Below are positions 1 through 8,864 of a stretch of DNA of 64,000 bases, piece by piece (within the stretch, counting starts at the first letter, position 1; each line of letters opens with the position of its first letter). This DNA is from an uncultured Alistipes sp. Its GTDB lineage: Bacteria; Bacteroidota; Bacteroidia; Bacteroidales; Rikenellaceae. Where the stretch lies: positions 1 through 64,000 of the forward strand of contig CALUKI010000018.1 in NCBI GenBank assembly GCA_944321175.1. The letters run 5' to 3'. The notes beneath the pieces are model-generated. The model did not search any database and had not been told where the DNA came from. It saw only the letters and a program-made list of their open reading frames with translations. Made by a program: the position numbers and the translations under genes.

Positions 1-197
1 TACATCCGCGTGGCAAAGTGCACCATTTCGTGATTGACCGTGATGCGAGCCACGATGGGTGCCGTGCCGTCCTCGCGGGCCTTGCCCTTCTGGAGCACGA
101 AGATGATGGCGAAGGTGCTCTTGCGTGTAGCGGCTGCCTCTTTTTTCGGTCGTGCGGCGACGCTCTTCGGCCGCACCTTTTTCGTTGTCTTTTCCAT
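1..197 (-). CDS. tyrosine recombinase/integrase, N-terminal part (runs off window)
   Basis: Only the first 65 codons are inside the window; the gene continues leftward past base 1. Reading from the ATG at 197, a basic N-terminus (MEKTTKKVRPKSVAARPKK) is followed by STFAIIFVLQKGKAREDGTA and PIVARITVNHEMVHFATR. This resembles the beta-strand arm-DNA-binding domain (Arm-DNA-bind_5 type) at the start of Bacteroidota tyrosine integrases, which bind arm sites while the missing C-terminal domain would carry the R-H-R-Y catalytic residues. A TATTTTTG box at 225-232 lies just upstream. The 3' end of a tRNA-Asp gene lies about 300 bp away, the usual layout of an integrative element inserted at a tRNA. 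Family assignment is fairly secure; activity cannot be judged. Confidence 0.72.
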   Translation of the reverse strand, partial: MEKTTKKVRPKSVAARPKKEAAATRKSTFAIIFVLQKGKAREDGTAPIVARITVNHEMVHFATRM

Positions 198-224
198 GAC
201 GATACCTTAACTTTATCTGTTGTA

Positions 225-232
225 CAAAAATA
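225..232 (-). promoter_or_regulatory. TAnnTTTG -7 box for the integrase
   Basis: TATTTTTG on the minus strand, 28 bp upstream of the integrase ATG. No convincing -33 TTG is seen at 19-20 bp spacing, so this is a moderate-strength call. Confidence 0.4.
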
Positions 233-303
233 GTCATACGCAACTGTTTGACTGACAAACAGGTAAAGTCAATGAAGGACATGGTAGGGACAAGCGTGTG
301 CAA

Positions 304-485
304 GGTTACACGTACGTCGGAGCGTGGTTACGCGCAGGTTACGTTTCGATGTCCCGGAATGTCTCCCGGAACAGAATCAGAACCCGGCACCGAGCGACGC
401 AAGCAGTCATCCGTAACCCGTGCAACGTTTTGATTTTCCGCTCGATAGTGGATAAATAAAAGAAAACGAGACGGTTGCTGTAACC
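304..485. repeat. cluster of GGTTAC hexamers between integrase and tRNA-Asp
   Basis: GGTTAC occurs in direct orientation at 304-309, 326-331 and 337-342, and inverted (GTAACC) at 413-418 and 480-485. The last copy lies within the tRNA terminator hairpin. The rest of 198-461 has no credible coding sequence. Position between an integrase gene and its likely tRNA attachment site suggests arm-type integrase binding sites; that role is inference. Confidence 0.35.
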
Positions 486-496
486 ATCTCGTTTTC
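462..496 (-). terminator. rho-independent terminator of the tRNA-Asp transcript
   Basis: GAAAACGAGA (462-471) pairs with TCTCGTTTTC (487-496), and after one mismatch GGTT pairs with AACC around a 5-nt loop. On the minus strand the stem is followed by a T-rich run. It lies 8 bp beyond the 3' end of the first tRNA-Asp. Confidence 0.75.
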
Positions 497-504
497 TCGT
501 TCTG

Positions 505-578
505 CGGTGCGTAGGGGACTCGAACCCCTGACCCCGTGCGTGACAGGCACGTATTCTAACCGGCTGAACTAACGCACC
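505..578 (-). tRNA. tRNA-Asp (GTC), copy proximal to integrase
   Basis: Full cloverleaf: acceptor GGTGCGT/ACGCACC, discriminator G, anticodon arm CGTGC-CTGTCAC-GCACG with anticodon GTC, and T arm AGGGG-TTCGAGT-CCCCT. The 3' CCA is not encoded. Its 3' end faces the integrase, so it is the likely attachment site of the element to the left. It differs from the second copy by one base in the D loop. Confidence 0.95.
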
Positions 579-619
579 ATTGCTGGACGACCGTTTCTTC
601 ACTCAATTTGAAAGGGAAG

Positions 620-709
620 CCGGTCGCTTCTCTTCTCTTTCTCTCGTCCTCTCTATCTCTCTCTATTCCTCTTCCTCTCGTCTCTCTCTTTTTCTCCCCC
701 CCCTCTGCT
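620..709. repeat. polypyrimidine (CT-rich) tract between tandem tRNA-Asp genes
   Basis: About 90 bp are almost purely C/T on the plus strand, with repeated CTCT units and a C8 run near 697-704. The tRNA transcript would therefore carry a purine-rich spacer. It is low-complexity sequence with no coding potential. Confidence 0.8.
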
Positions 710-711
710 GG

Positions 712-785
712 CGGTGCGTAGGGGACTCGAACCCCTGACCCCGTGCGTGACAGGCACGTATTCTAACCAGCTGAACTAACGCACC
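712..785 (-). tRNA. tRNA-Asp (GTC), promoter-proximal copy
   Basis: Same cloverleaf as the copy at 505-578 (anticodon GTC, discriminator G, no encoded CCA) with an A in place of G in the D loop. A -7 box at 806-813 and a -33 TTG lie directly upstream, so the two tRNAs are probably co-transcribed leftward to the terminator at 462-496. Confidence 0.95.
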
Positions 786-805
786 GTTTTTTGCGATTGC
801 GAATG

Positions 806-835
806 CAAAGGTAGCATAAAAAATCGAATCTACAA
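806..835 (-). promoter_or_regulatory. tRNA-Asp operon promoter (-33 TTG, -7 TACCTTTG)
   Basis: On the minus strand TTG (833-835) is followed after 19 bp by TACCTTTG (806-813), matching the Bacteroidota TTTG-N19-TAnnTTTG promoter. The tRNA starts about 20 bp downstream. Confidence 0.8.
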
Positions 836-845
836 TAGTTTTATC

Positions 846-1379
846 CTATTTTTTGAAGAAAGAAAATTGAACGCTTCCGTAACTGCGATGCTGCCAGAAT
901 CTGCTGTGCCCCGTAAAATCCAGTTGACGCGAATGCTCGAAGATCAGAAGCCCGCCCTCCTGCAGCAAATCGTGTTCAAAGATCATAGATATGATCTCTT
1001 CGCTCCCCGCAAGATCGTATGGAGCATCTGAAAAAATGACATCGAAGCGTTTCACGCAGTTCTTTAAATATAGGAATACATTCGCTTTGACCGCAAACAG
1101 ACTGGTGCAGCCCAGTTCCCGCGCCGTGCGTCGTATAAAGTCATAATGCGTGGCATTGATCTCCACGGCGGTTACACTTCTCGCCCCGCGCGATGCAAAC
1201 TCATAACTGATCGATCCTGTGCCGGCGAAAAGATCCAATACGTCGCACGTTTCGAAATCCACCAGATTGTTCAGCACATTGAACAGATTCTCTTTGGCAA
1301 AGTCGGTCGTAGGACGTGCCCGCAGATTTTTCGGCGGATGGATGGCCCGCCCCTTGTAGATTCCGCTGATTATTCGCAT
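846..1379 (-). CDS. rsmD: 16S rRNA (guanine966-N2)-methyltransferase RsmD
   Basis: Predicted SAM-dependent methyltransferase that modifies G966 of 16S rRNA during 30S assembly. The start chosen is the ATG at 1379, giving MRIISGIYKG, the conserved RsmD N-terminus; the in-frame extension upstream is not family-like. Visible features are GRAIHPPKNLRARPTTDFAK, the SAM-binding VLDLFAGTGSISYEF, AVEIN, and the catalytic-loop region IFSDAPYDL. Family members normally have (D/N)PP(Y/F) there, so the first proline is replaced by alanine. The 177-residue length is normal. The start overlaps the 3' end of the DUF3822 gene by 10 bp, indicating translational coupling. Confidence 0.9.
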   Translation of the reverse strand: MRIISGIYKGRAIHPPKNLRARPTTDFAKENLFNVLNNLVDFETCDVLDLFAGTGSISYEFASRGARSVTAVEINATHYDFIRRTARELGCTSLFAVKANVFLYLKNCVKRFDVIFSDAPYDLAGSEEIISMIFEHDLLQEGGLLIFEHSRQLDFTGHSRFWQHRSYGSVQFSFFKK

Positions 1380-1969
1380 CGCACGTCTCGGAAAAATACT
1401 CGCAACTGCCGGGCCAGCGTTTTGCCGCCCGACAGACACAACGGATAGTCGCGCAGGGGAATTGTGCGGTTCAATGCCCCCAAATAGTAGAGAATGTCCG
1501 CCGTGCCTTGGGCCCGTACCGCTTCGGCCACACGCAACACCTTGTCATATAGTTTGATATAGAGAATGCCGTCGATGTGCATCAGCCAAACGCCGACACC
1601 GGTGAATTTAGGCTGGAACAACAACGGGGATGTATAAGACAGGCGGTCGCCGAACGCCTCGCACAACTGCTCGTGCCGTTTTTTGTCAAGGGCCATGACG
1701 GCAATCTGTTGCGCCTGCGGATCGCTGTACACGGCGGTCTCGGTCCCGCTGCACTCCAGACCGGCAAGCCGCAGGGCTGTGGCGGCACCGTTGCGGTCGA
1801 AGAATTCGGAGGGGATCAACACCGTTTTATGCGTCACGACCGAACAACGTATGCGCTGTGCCCGCAGCATGTCTTGCGACAACTCCGGAAAAGAATGTCC
1901 ATCCGCCCGAAGACGGATGGACAACTCTTCAGGAATTATCGGACGGCTATTCCCAGTTTCCTGCTTCAT
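1370..1969 (-). CDS. DUF3822 family protein
   Basis: Conserved Bacteroidota protein of unknown function, habitually encoded upstream of rsmD as here. I prefer the ATG at 1969 (MKQETGNSRP), which overlaps the preceding gene by 23 bp; an ATG at 2023 in the same frame would overlap more. The 199-residue sequence has the alternating hydrophobic strands and conserved pieces (LSIRLRADGHSF, GVWLMHIDGILYIKLYDK, YYLGAL, PLCLSGG) that I associate with DUF3822, a family with a proposed actin/ASKHA-like fold. No signal peptide or membrane segment is seen. Function is unknown; co-occurrence with RsmD suggests a link to ribosome biogenesis, which is only inference. Confidence 0.7.
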   Translation of the reverse strand: MKQETGNSRPIIPEELSIRLRADGHSFPELSQDMLRAQRIRCSVVTHKTVLIPSEFFDRNGAATALRLAGLECSGTETAVYSDPQAQQIAVMALDKKRHEQLCEAFGDRLSYTSPLLFQPKFTGVGVWLMHIDGILYIKLYDKVLRVAEAVRAQGTADILYYLGALNRTIPLRDYPLCLSGGKTLARQLRVFFRDVRCE

Positions 1970-2585
1970 TGTTTGCACCGTCCATCGACCCGAACTTGAT
2001 GCCGGGGTACTTTTCATATGCAATCAGCTCCGGATCCTTGACCAGATTGACCACCTCCTGACGATAGGCTACCGTGTCGAGGAACTTCACATAGGGGGCT
2101 TTCACCTCTACGACCGGTACGACGACCTTCGATTCGGTAATGAGCATGCCGGCGGACATCGTATATTCGGCCTTATTGTTTGTTCCGGGGATGTAACGGA
2201 GCTCCCTTACCTGTTCGGGAGTCAGCTTTTTCGGTGCGAAGATGGTATCGATAACCGCCACGGTAAAGGTTTCGACATTCTTCTTGCCGGCCTTTTTCAA
2301 TTGGGCCATGGCCACGGAGTCGTCCTCATCGACGATACGGCGCTGGCCTTCGATCGAGTCGTTCAACACAAAATTGATCAGCGAATCGAAATCGGCAGTA
2401 AAGTGCTGATACTTGGACTTGAACGCACGCTGTGCCGTCCGGATGTCCTTGATGCGGTCGATAACGACGGCTTCCTTGACTGCCTTTTCCTTTTCGAAAC
2501 GAATCGGCGTAGAGATTTGATCGTAGATTACATAGACCAATGCTACGATCACCAAAGCGAGAATCAGTTGAACGATTTTTTTCAT
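1947..2585 (-). CDS. conserved membrane-anchored hypothetical protein
   Basis: A 212-residue protein with a single N-terminal hydrophobic helix (about residues 4-20, LVIVALVYVIY) followed by a charged, lysine/glutamate-rich periplasm- or cytoplasm-facing region. No enzymatic motif is visible. It is the first gene of the operon with DUF3822 and rsmD (overlapping reading frames), a context seen in related genomes. The upstream region 2586-2638 is shared with the divergent helicase gene. I do not recognise a named family; a scaffold or envelope role is possible but unsupported. Confidence 0.65.
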   Translation of the reverse strand: MKKIVQLILALVIVALVYVIYDQISTPIRFEKEKAVKEAVVIDRIKDIRTAQRAFKSKYQHFTADFDSLINFVLNDSIEGQRRIVDEDDSVAMAQLKKAGKKNVETFTVAVIDTIFAPKKLTPEQVRELRYIPGTNNKAEYTMSAGMLITESKVVVPVVEVKAPYVKFLDTVAYRQEVVNLVKDPELIAYEKYPGIKFGSMDGANNEAGNWE

Positions 2586-2599
2586 TTCAATTATTTGTT

Positions 2600-2607
2600 T
2601 AAGTTTG
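2600..2607 (+). promoter_or_regulatory. -7 box TAAGTTTG for the RecD-like helicase
   Basis: TAAGTTTG lies 32 bp upstream of the ATG at 2639. On the opposite strand TAAATTTG (2663-2670) could serve the divergent operon starting at 2585, so the two promoters would overlap the start of the helicase gene. Confidence 0.4.
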
Positions 2608-2638
2608 TATTCAGTTTCAAAAAAACAGGGGTACGCAA

Positions 2639-4063
2639 ATGTTCAACACGCAAATTGCGATTCAAATTTACGCCAAAATTTGTTTCGAAGCAACAAATAG
2701 CCAAAAAAAAATCATAGAAAAATTATCTGAATACCTTTCAGATGATGACTATTCGCGTATTTTTGTATTGAACGGCTATGCCGGAACGGGGAAAACGACA
2801 TTAATTTCCGCTTTAGTTGCCGTTCTCAAGGATCTGAGAATAAAACCCGTATTGCTGGCTCCTACGGGACGTGCCGCCAAAGTCCTTGCGCGTTACAGCG
2901 GGGAACAGGCCCTGACGATCCACAAGCGCATCTATCGGCAGCGCACCAATGCGGGGTACGAGTCGAAATTTTCGCTCGATTTCAATCGGGAGCAGGGCGC
3001 GGTATTCATCGTCGATGAAGCGTCGATGCTCTCCGATACGACGAACGAAGGGTTGGTTTTCGGCAGCGGATCCTTGCTGGAGGATCTGATTCAATATGTG
3101 CGCAACGGCAGAGGATGCCGGTTGATTCTGGTCGGCGACGGGGCGCAGCTCCCGCCCGTAGGATCGGAGACAAGTCCGGCGTTGAATATGGATATTCTAT
3201 CGCATTATGGAGATGTTGTTTACACCTCGATGGATGAAGTGGTGCGTCAACAGGACGAATCGGGCATTCTCTTCAATGCGACGCTGGTGCGCTGCATGCT
3301 TGAAAACGGTATTTATGAAGTGCCTCGTTTCGAAATGGATTATCCTGACATGGAGGCTGTTGAAGGTGCCGAGTTTATGGAGAAGCTGCAGGATGCCTAC
3401 GACCGCTACGGTCGGGACGAGGTGATCGTCATCACGCGATCGAACAAACGCGCCAACCGATACAACGAAGGGATTCGCCGTTACATACGCGGAGCCGAAG
3501 AGGAGATCGAGAGCGGGGACATGCTGATGGTCGTCAAAAACAACTATCACTACGCATCGGCAGGCACGGAAGAGTCGGATGCCGCGATGAATTTCATCGC
3601 CAACGGCGACATTGCCCGATTGGTCCGGCTGCGCCGTTTCGAAGATCTCTACGGATTCCATTTTGCCAACGCCGTGCTGTCGTTTGCCGACTACGGCGAC
3701 ATGGAGATCGAATGCAAGATCCTGCTCGACACGATCCGGTCGGAATCGCCGTCACTGACACGCGACGAGAGCACCCGTCTGTTCTATGAGATCGAGAAAG
3801 ACTATGCCGACGTGAAGAGCCGGCTCAAGCGTTTCAAGGAGATCCGCGAAAACCCGCACTACAATGCCCTGCAAGTAAAATTCGCCTATGCCGTAACGTG
3901 CCACAAGGCTCAGGGCGGACAGTGGAAAGCGGTCTTTGTCGATCGCTGTCTGTTCGGCGACGAACCGATGACGCGCGATCTGTTGCGATGGCTCTACACG
4001 GCCATGACGCGCGCTACGGACAGGCTCTATCTGGTCAATTTCGACGAACGGTTTTATGCATGA
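2639..4063 (+). CDS. RecD-like ATP-dependent DNA helicase (SF1)
   Basis: Predicted SF1B helicase acting on cytoplasmic DNA ends or gaps. Walker A is NGYAGTGKTT (residues about 45-54), followed by LLAPTGRAAKVL (motif Ia), Walker B/II IVDEASMLSD, motif III RLILVGDGAQLPPVG, and the C-terminal UvrD_C_2 block FAYAVTCHKAQGGQWKAVFVD (motif V) and YTAMTRA (motif VI). At 474 residues it matches the short Bacteroidota RecD2-like helicases that lack RecB/RecC partners. The ATG at 2639 is the only upstream Met; residues 1-20 are not family-like, so the real start might be slightly downstream at a non-ATG codon. It is monocistronic and divergent from the rsmD operon. Confidence 0.88.
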   Translation: MFNTQIAIQIYAKICFEATNSQKKIIEKLSEYLSDDDYSRIFVLNGYAGTGKTTLISALVAVLKDLRIKPVLLAPTGRAAKVLARYSGEQALTIHKRIYRQRTNAGYESKFSLDFNREQGAVFIVDEASMLSDTTNEGLVFGSGSLLEDLIQYVRNGRGCRLILVGDGAQLPPVGSETSPALNMDILSHYGDVVYTSMDEVVRQQDESGILFNATLVRCMLENGIYEVPRFEMDYPDMEAVEGAEFMEKLQDAYDRYGRDEVIVITRSNKRANRYNEGIRRYIRGAEEEIESGDMLMVVKNNYHYASAGTEESDAAMNFIANGDIARLVRLRRFEDLYGFHFANAVLSFADYGDMEIECKILLDTIRSESPSLTRDESTRLFYEIEKDYADVKSRLKRFKEIRENPHYNALQVKFAYAVTCHKAQGGQWKAVFVDRCLFGDEPMTRDLLRWLYTAMTRATDRLYLVNFDERFYA

Positions 4064-4127
4064 GGGAGTGGGGACTGGCCGCTCGGACAGAGGAGGATAC
4101 ACTTTAAATTAAAAAACGAGAAAACAT

Positions 4128-4994
4128 ATGATATCAGTGGTCATTTGCAGCAGGACACGACACATCGCGGACGAGTTGCAGCAAAACATAGACCAAACAA
4201 TCGGCTGTGAATATCAGTTGGTTGTAATCGACAACAGTGCGCATGCCTACAACATATTCGAGGCATACAACGAAGGTGTGAAGAGAAGCTCCTGCGACAT
4301 CGTGTGCTTCATGCATGATGATATCCTGCATCACGCATCCGGTTGGGGCAGGAACGTTGTCGAATGGTTCAGGAATCCGCAGATCGGCATGTTGGGCATC
4401 TCCGGAAATACATACATGAGCCGTATTCCTGCAATATGGTGGGCTTCGGGCTATTGGGGCAACAGGACGGCCGTCCGTCAGAATTCCATAGACACCGATA
4501 AGAACGACCGCCAAAATTCCACGAGGACGTGCATCAATCCGCTGAACGAGCGGTATAGTGAAGTGCTCATGAACGACGGGCTGTTCTTCTGCATCCGGAA
4601 AAAGCTTTTCGACGAAGGACTTTGTTTCGACGATAAAACTTTTGGAGGCTTTCATTTTTATGATTTGGATATCTCATTCCAGGTGCGGGCAATGGGATAT
4701 AAGGTCGTGTGTGTCTATGACGTTGTCGTGGAGCACATCTCGCACTCCGTATTGAATCGGGAGTGGTTGTCTGCCGCCAGAATCTTTTACGGCAAGTGGG
4801 GACATTCGTTGCCTGCCGCGACGGTCCGGTATGACAAAAAGAGTGTCGCGGAGCTGGAATACGACACCTTCAGGACCATAAGGCACATTTTGAAAGAGAA
4901 CGGCGTCAGCTTCTGGTCCTATTTCAATCGGGAAGAATACCTGTACATGTTCAAAAAGTGTTTCGTTCGCTGTTTGAGAGAGAAAATCAAATGA
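4128..4994 (+). CDS. glycosyltransferase, GT2-like (GT-A fold)
   Basis: A 288-residue GT-A-fold glycosyltransferase. It opens MISVVICSRT, has LVVIDNSAHAYNIFEAYNEG and then FMHDDILH, the DxD-like metal/sugar-nucleotide site, followed by NPQIGMLGISGN. A late FGGFHFYDLDISFQVRAMGYKV segment holds the acceptor-side acidic residue. This resembles the Glyco_tranf_2_5 group of cytoplasmic transferases in surface-glycan synthesis. It is not linked to other glycan genes here (nearest cluster at 25-28 kb). Donor and acceptor cannot be told from sequence. A short untranslated gap separates it from the helicase, so co-transcription is possible. Confidence 0.78.
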   Translation: MISVVICSRTRHIADELQQNIDQTIGCEYQLVVIDNSAHAYNIFEAYNEGVKRSSCDIVCFMHDDILHHASGWGRNVVEWFRNPQIGMLGISGNTYMSRIPAIWWASGYWGNRTAVRQNSIDTDKNDRQNSTRTCINPLNERYSEVLMNDGLFFCIRKKLFDEGLCFDDKTFGGFHFYDLDISFQVRAMGYKVVCVYDVVVEHISHSVLNREWLSAARIFYGKWGHSLPAATVRYDKKSVAELEYDTFRTIRHILKENGVSFWSYFNREEYLYMFKKCFVRCLREKIK

Positions 4995-5057
4995 CGGCGG
5001 CATGGAAATCCGTATCGGAATCGGGACGGAATGAAACATACAACATATTGATATAAA

Positions 5058-5651
5058 ATGGAATCGAGCTATTCAGAGCAACATCCGCTTGAGCCGTTTC
5101 TTCCGGCCGGCGCCCGTCTGTTGATGCTGGGGAGTTTCCCGCCGCCGCGCAGACGCTGGTCGATGGAGTTCTACTACCCCAATCTGCAAAACGACATGTG
5201 GCGGATCTTCGGACATCTTTTTTTCGGGGATCGCAACCATTTTCTCCATTCCGACCGGAAGGCATTCGACCGCGAGCGCATCGTGGCGTTTCTGGCCGGC
5301 AAAGGCATTGCGTTGTACGACACGGCGGCTGCAGTACGGCGGTTGAAGGACAACGCTTCGGACCAGTTTCTCGAAATTGTCGAGCCGGCCGATCTCGGCG
5401 CGCTGCTGCGGCGTTTGCCCGAATGCCGCACGCTTGCCGCTACGGGAGGCAAAGCGGCCGAGACTGCGGCGCGGACGCTCGGATGCGACGTGCCGGCAGT
5501 CGGAGGATATTCGCTTTTCGGATTCGAAGGCCGTGAAATGCGGTTGTGGCGCATGCCCTCCTCTTCACGGGCCTATCCGATGACATTGGAACGCAAGGCC
5601 GAAGCCTACGGCAGGCTGTTCGACGCGCTGTTCGGAAGATCGTCCGGCTGA
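5058..5651 (+). CDS. uracil-DNA glycosylase superfamily protein (HDG/family 6-like)
   Basis: A 197-residue base-excision-repair-type glycosylase. Motif 1 appears as LLMLGSFPPPRRRWSMEFYY, followed by NLQNDMWRIFG, as in the deoxyinosine/uracil glycosylase (HDG) branch. The middle IALYDTAAAVRRLKDNASD and LAATGGKAAE fit the Rossmann-like core, and the terminal motif is RMPSSSRAYPM, where family members have an SPS/PSTS-type loop. It would excise deaminated bases in cytoplasmic DNA. It stands alone upstream of mutS, separated by about 360 bp. Substrate (uracil versus hypoxanthine) is not determinable from sequence. Confidence 0.75.
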   Translation: MESSYSEQHPLEPFLPAGARLLMLGSFPPPRRRWSMEFYYPNLQNDMWRIFGHLFFGDRNHFLHSDRKAFDRERIVAFLAGKGIALYDTAAAVRRLKDNASDQFLEIVEPADLGALLRRLPECRTLAATGGKAAETAARTLGCDVPAVGGYSLFGFEGREMRLWRMPSSSRAYPMTLERKAEAYGRLFDALFGRSSG

Positions 5652-6013
5652 AACGGGATTCCGCCATATTGCGAAAGGCGCAGCGCTCCGGATCGCATGT
5701 TCGGCCGGAGGACGGCATGGAACGGCTCCGCTTCATCCGGATTCCCGATTCCAGGTCAATAACGTGCGGTGCTGCAATCAGGACGGAATGCACCATGGCC
5801 CCAAATTGCGAGAAAATAGAGGAGCCAACCGACACGCGGCGGTCTGTCTCAGCCCGGCAAACCGCCAGACGGCATATCCGGCCCGTTTGCCGCAAAATGT
5901 ACCTGAACTCTCCCGCCGAAGCGTAAAATCTCCAAAAAATTGCTATCTTTGTATGCCTTGAAGCCTGCGAGACAAGGTTCTTTGGCACATTGTATCCGTA
6001 TATTTTATTGTAT
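5652..6013. other. intergenic region upstream of mutS
   Basis: No credible gene in either strand; short reading frames here lack family-like composition. The only signal is the TATCTTTG box at 5944-5951. A decayed gene cannot be excluded because the base composition resembles coding DNA. Confidence 0.5.
5944..5951 (+). promoter_or_regulatory. -7 box TATCTTTG for mutS
   Basis: Perfect TAnnTTTG match 62 bp upstream of the chosen mutS ATG. No strong -33 TTG is visible at the expected spacing. Confidence 0.6.
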
Positions 6014-8680
6014 ATGTCTGTCGAAAAAAAATATGTCGAGACGCCGCTGATGAAACAGTATTATAAGGTCAAGGCGGTTCATCCCGATGCGATTCTGCTC
6101 TTCCGCGTGGGCGATTTCTATGAAACGTTCGGCGACGATGCCATCAAGGCCAGCGGCATACTCGGCATCACGCTGACGCGCCGTGCCAATGGCGCCGCCT
6201 CATACGTCGAGCTGGCCGGTTTCCCCTACCATGCCATCGACACCTATCTGCCGAAATTGGTGCGGGCCGGCGAACGTGTGGCCATCTGTGAGCAGCTGGA
6301 GGATCCCAAGCTGGTCAAGGGACTCGTCAAGCGGGGTGTCATCGAGCTGGTCACACCCGGCGTCGTCATGGGAGACAACATCCTGGCAAACAAGGAGAAC
6401 ACCTATCTGGCTTCGGTATATTTCGGCCGGCAGGCCACCGGAGTATCGTTTCTCGACATCTCGACCGGAGAGTTCTATGTTGCCGAAGGAAGCGATGCGT
6501 ATGTCGATAAACTGCTGTCGAATCTTGCACCGAAAGAGATTATCTATCAGCGCGGTTATGATGACCGATTCAAGCAGAAGTTCGGGTCGGGGTATTACAC
6601 CTACCGGCTCGACGACTGGGTCTTTTCCGAGGAGTTGAACCGTGAAAAGCTCTGCAAGCAGTTCGGCACGCAGTCGCTCAAGGGATTCGGCATCGACCAT
6701 CTCGGAGCAGGCATCGCTGCGGCTGGCGCCATACTCTACTATCTTGAGTTTACGGAGCACAAGGATATCGGGCACATCACCTCCATCTCGCGGATCGATC
6801 AGGAGGAATATGTATGGATCGACAAGTTCACGATCCGCAATCTGGAGCTCTTCTCGTCGAACGCTTCGCGCGAGCGCTGCGGATTCGCCGATGTGATCGA
6901 CCGCACCCGCACGCCGATGGGCGGCCGCATGCTCAAACGATGGGTCTCCATGCCGCTCTGTAGTATCGAACGCATCCGGCGGCGGCAGGACATTGTACAA
7001 CGCTTTGTCGAAGACAGTGAGCTGAAGGAGGCCGTTGGAGAACAGATTGCCCGGATCGGGGACTTGGAGCGTATCGCATCGCGCATAGCTGCGGGGCGCG
7101 TCACGCCCCGCGAATTGGTGCAGTTGAAAAACTCGCTGGGAGCCGTCGAACTGCTGAAGGCGGTGCTCGAATCGACCGACGACGGCAATCTGCACCGTTT
7201 GGCCGATCGGATCGACATCTTGAAGGAGGTCCGGCAGCGGCTCGAACGGGAGATCTACCCCGATCCGGCAAACAACCAGATCCAACGCGGCGGAGTAATC
7301 GCCGACGGCGTGAATCCGGAGTTGGACGATCTGCGCCGCATAGCCCTGCACGGGAAAGACGTGCTGCAGCAGATTCAGCAGCGTGAAAGCGAACAGACGG
7401 GGATTCCGTCGCTCAAGATCGGCTACAACAACGTATTCGGATATTACATCGAAGTGCGCAATGCCCACAAGGAGAAGGTTCCCGACACCTGGGTCCGCAA
7501 GCAGACGCTGGCCAATGCCGAACGATACATCACCGAAGAGCTGAAGGAGTATGAAGAGAAGATTCTCGGTGCCGAGGACCGCATACTGGCTCTTGAGCAG
7601 GAGATCTACAATGCGCTGATCGGATATGTCTCGCAATCGCTTTCGCAGCTGCTCGCCGATGCCCGTGTCATAGCGCGGATCGACTGTCTGCAATCCTTTG
7701 CGCACATTGCCTGCGAACGGAATTATGTACGTCCCGAGATGAGCGACGACACCTTGATCGACATCGAACAAGGCCGTCATCCGGTCATCGAGTCCCTGAT
7801 GCCGGTAGGAGAGAAATACATTCCGAACGATATACGTCTCGACGACAAGGATCAGCAGATCGTGATGATCACCGGGCCGAACATGTCCGGCAAATCGGCC
7901 TTGTTGCGTCAGACGGCCCTGATCATTCTGATGGCGCAGATGGGGTCGTTCGTACCGGCCCGACGGGCGCATATCGGCGTGGTGGACAAGATCTTCACGC
8001 GGGTCGGCGCATCGGACAACATCTCGCAGGGAGAATCGACCTTCATGGTCGAGATGCTGGAGTCGGCCAGCATTCTGAACAACATCTCGGCCCGCAGCAT
8101 CGTATTGCTGGACGAAATCGGTCGCGGCACGAGCACCTACGACGGCATATCGATCGCATGGGCGATGGTCGAATACCTGCACAACCACCCTACTGCGCAT
8201 GCGCGTACGCTTTTCGCCACGCACTACCACGAGCTCAATGAGATGGAGAAGATGTACCCGCGCGTAAAGAACTACCATGTGACGGTGAAGGAGATGGATA
8301 ACACGATCGTCTTTTTGCGCAAGCTCGAACGGGGCGGCACGGAGCATTCGTTCGGCATTCACGTTGCGCGGATGGCCGGCATGCCCGCATCGGTCGTTGC
8401 GCGCGCCGATGAGATTCTGAAGAATCTCGTCAAGGTCTATGGCACGGACGAGATCGTACCGAGCCGGAGCCCGAAGATGCGGGGGCGCAAGCAGACCTCG
8501 GTCAGGGAGGCCGTTGAAGAGGCGGACCGCGAGTCGTCGGTACAGTTGTCGATGTTTCAGCTGGACGATCCGGTATTGGTACAGATCCGGGACCAGATCA
8601 AGGGGTTGGACATCAATTCGCTCACACCGTTGGAAGCGCTCAACAAGCTGAACGAGATCAAGAAGATCGCCGGCATCTGA
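6014..8680 (+). CDS. mutS: DNA mismatch repair ATPase MutS
   Basis: Recognises base mismatches and small loops and recruits MutL. The start is taken at 6014 ([20 protein letters not shown]), which aligns with the family; an ATG at 5990 adds eight unlikely residues. The mismatch-binding FYETFGDDA motif (phenylalanine wedge and glutamate) is at about residues 36-44, the core/lever and clamp regions follow, and the ATPase has Walker [14 protein letters not shown] near residue 621, Walker [16 protein letters not shown], and the THYHEL signature. The C-terminal helix-turn-helix dimerisation region and a short beta-clamp-like tail (QLSMFQL) are present. At 888 residues it is full length. It is followed by a strong hairpin at 8769-8804. 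Confidence 0.97.
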   Translation: MSVEKKYVETPLMKQYYKVKAVHPDAILLFRVGDFYETFGDDAIKASGILGITLTRRANGAASYVELAGFPYHAIDTYLPKLVRAGERVAICEQLEDPKLVKGLVKRGVIELVTPGVVMGDNILANKENTYLASVYFGRQATGVSFLDISTGEFYVAEGSDAYVDKLLSNLAPKEIIYQRGYDDRFKQKFGSGYYTYRLDDWVFSEELNREKLCKQFGTQSLKGFGIDHLGAGIAAAGAILYYLEFTEHKDIGHITSISRIDQEEYVWIDKFTIRNLELFSSNASRERCGFADVIDRTRTPMGGRMLKRWVSMPLCSIERIRRRQDIVQRFVEDSELKEAVGEQIARIGDLERIASRIAAGRVTPRELVQLKNSLGAVELLKAVLESTDDGNLHRLADRIDILKEVRQRLEREIYPDPANNQIQRGGVIADGVNPELDDLRRIALHGKDVLQQIQQRESEQTGIPSLKIGYNNVFGYYIEVRNAHKEKVPDTWVRKQTLANAERYITEELKEYEEKILGAEDRILALEQEIYNALIGYVSQSLSQLLADARVIARIDCLQSFAHIACERNYVRPEMSDDTLIDIEQGRHPVIESLMPVGEKYIPNDIRLDDKDQQIVMITGPNMSGKSALLRQTALIILMAQMGSFVPARRAHIGVVDKIFTRVGASDNISQGESTFMVEMLESASILNNISARSIVLLDEIGRGTSTYDGISIAWAMVEYLHNHPTAHARTLFATHYHELNEMEKMYPRVKNYHVTVKEMDNTIVFLRKLERGGTEHSFGIHVARMAGMPASVVARADEILKNLVKVYGTDEIVPSRSPKMRGRKQTSVREAVEEADRESSVQLSMFQLDDPVLVQIRDQIKGLDINSLTPLEALNKLNEIKKIAGI

Positions 8681-8768
8681 CCGGCCGGATATTCGGATTT
8701 CCCTCCATTCCGTTCTTTTCGAACCGGCGCAACAGGAACGGGGAATTTATCTCTTTGCGCATACGGAA

Positions 8769-8804
8769 CAACGGCGACTCATCCGCAGTGATGAATCGCC
8801 GTTG
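8769..8804. terminator. bidirectional hairpin between mutS and the SNase-like gene
   Basis: CAACGGCGA (8769-8777) pairs with TCGCCGTTG (8796-8804), and after one mismatch TCATC pairs with GATGA around a 6-nt loop. It lies between convergent genes; T-runs are weak. Confidence 0.6.
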
Positions 8805-8864
8805 CCGCAATGAGCCCGAAGCATGGGGCGTTCGACAAGGGAGACCTCCCCCGCTGCTCCGTGA

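Noticed and set aside
6200-8362. 720-codon open frame antisense to mutS
   Set aside because: Mirror frame of a highly conserved MutS; composition and lack of family motifs mark it as a shadow.
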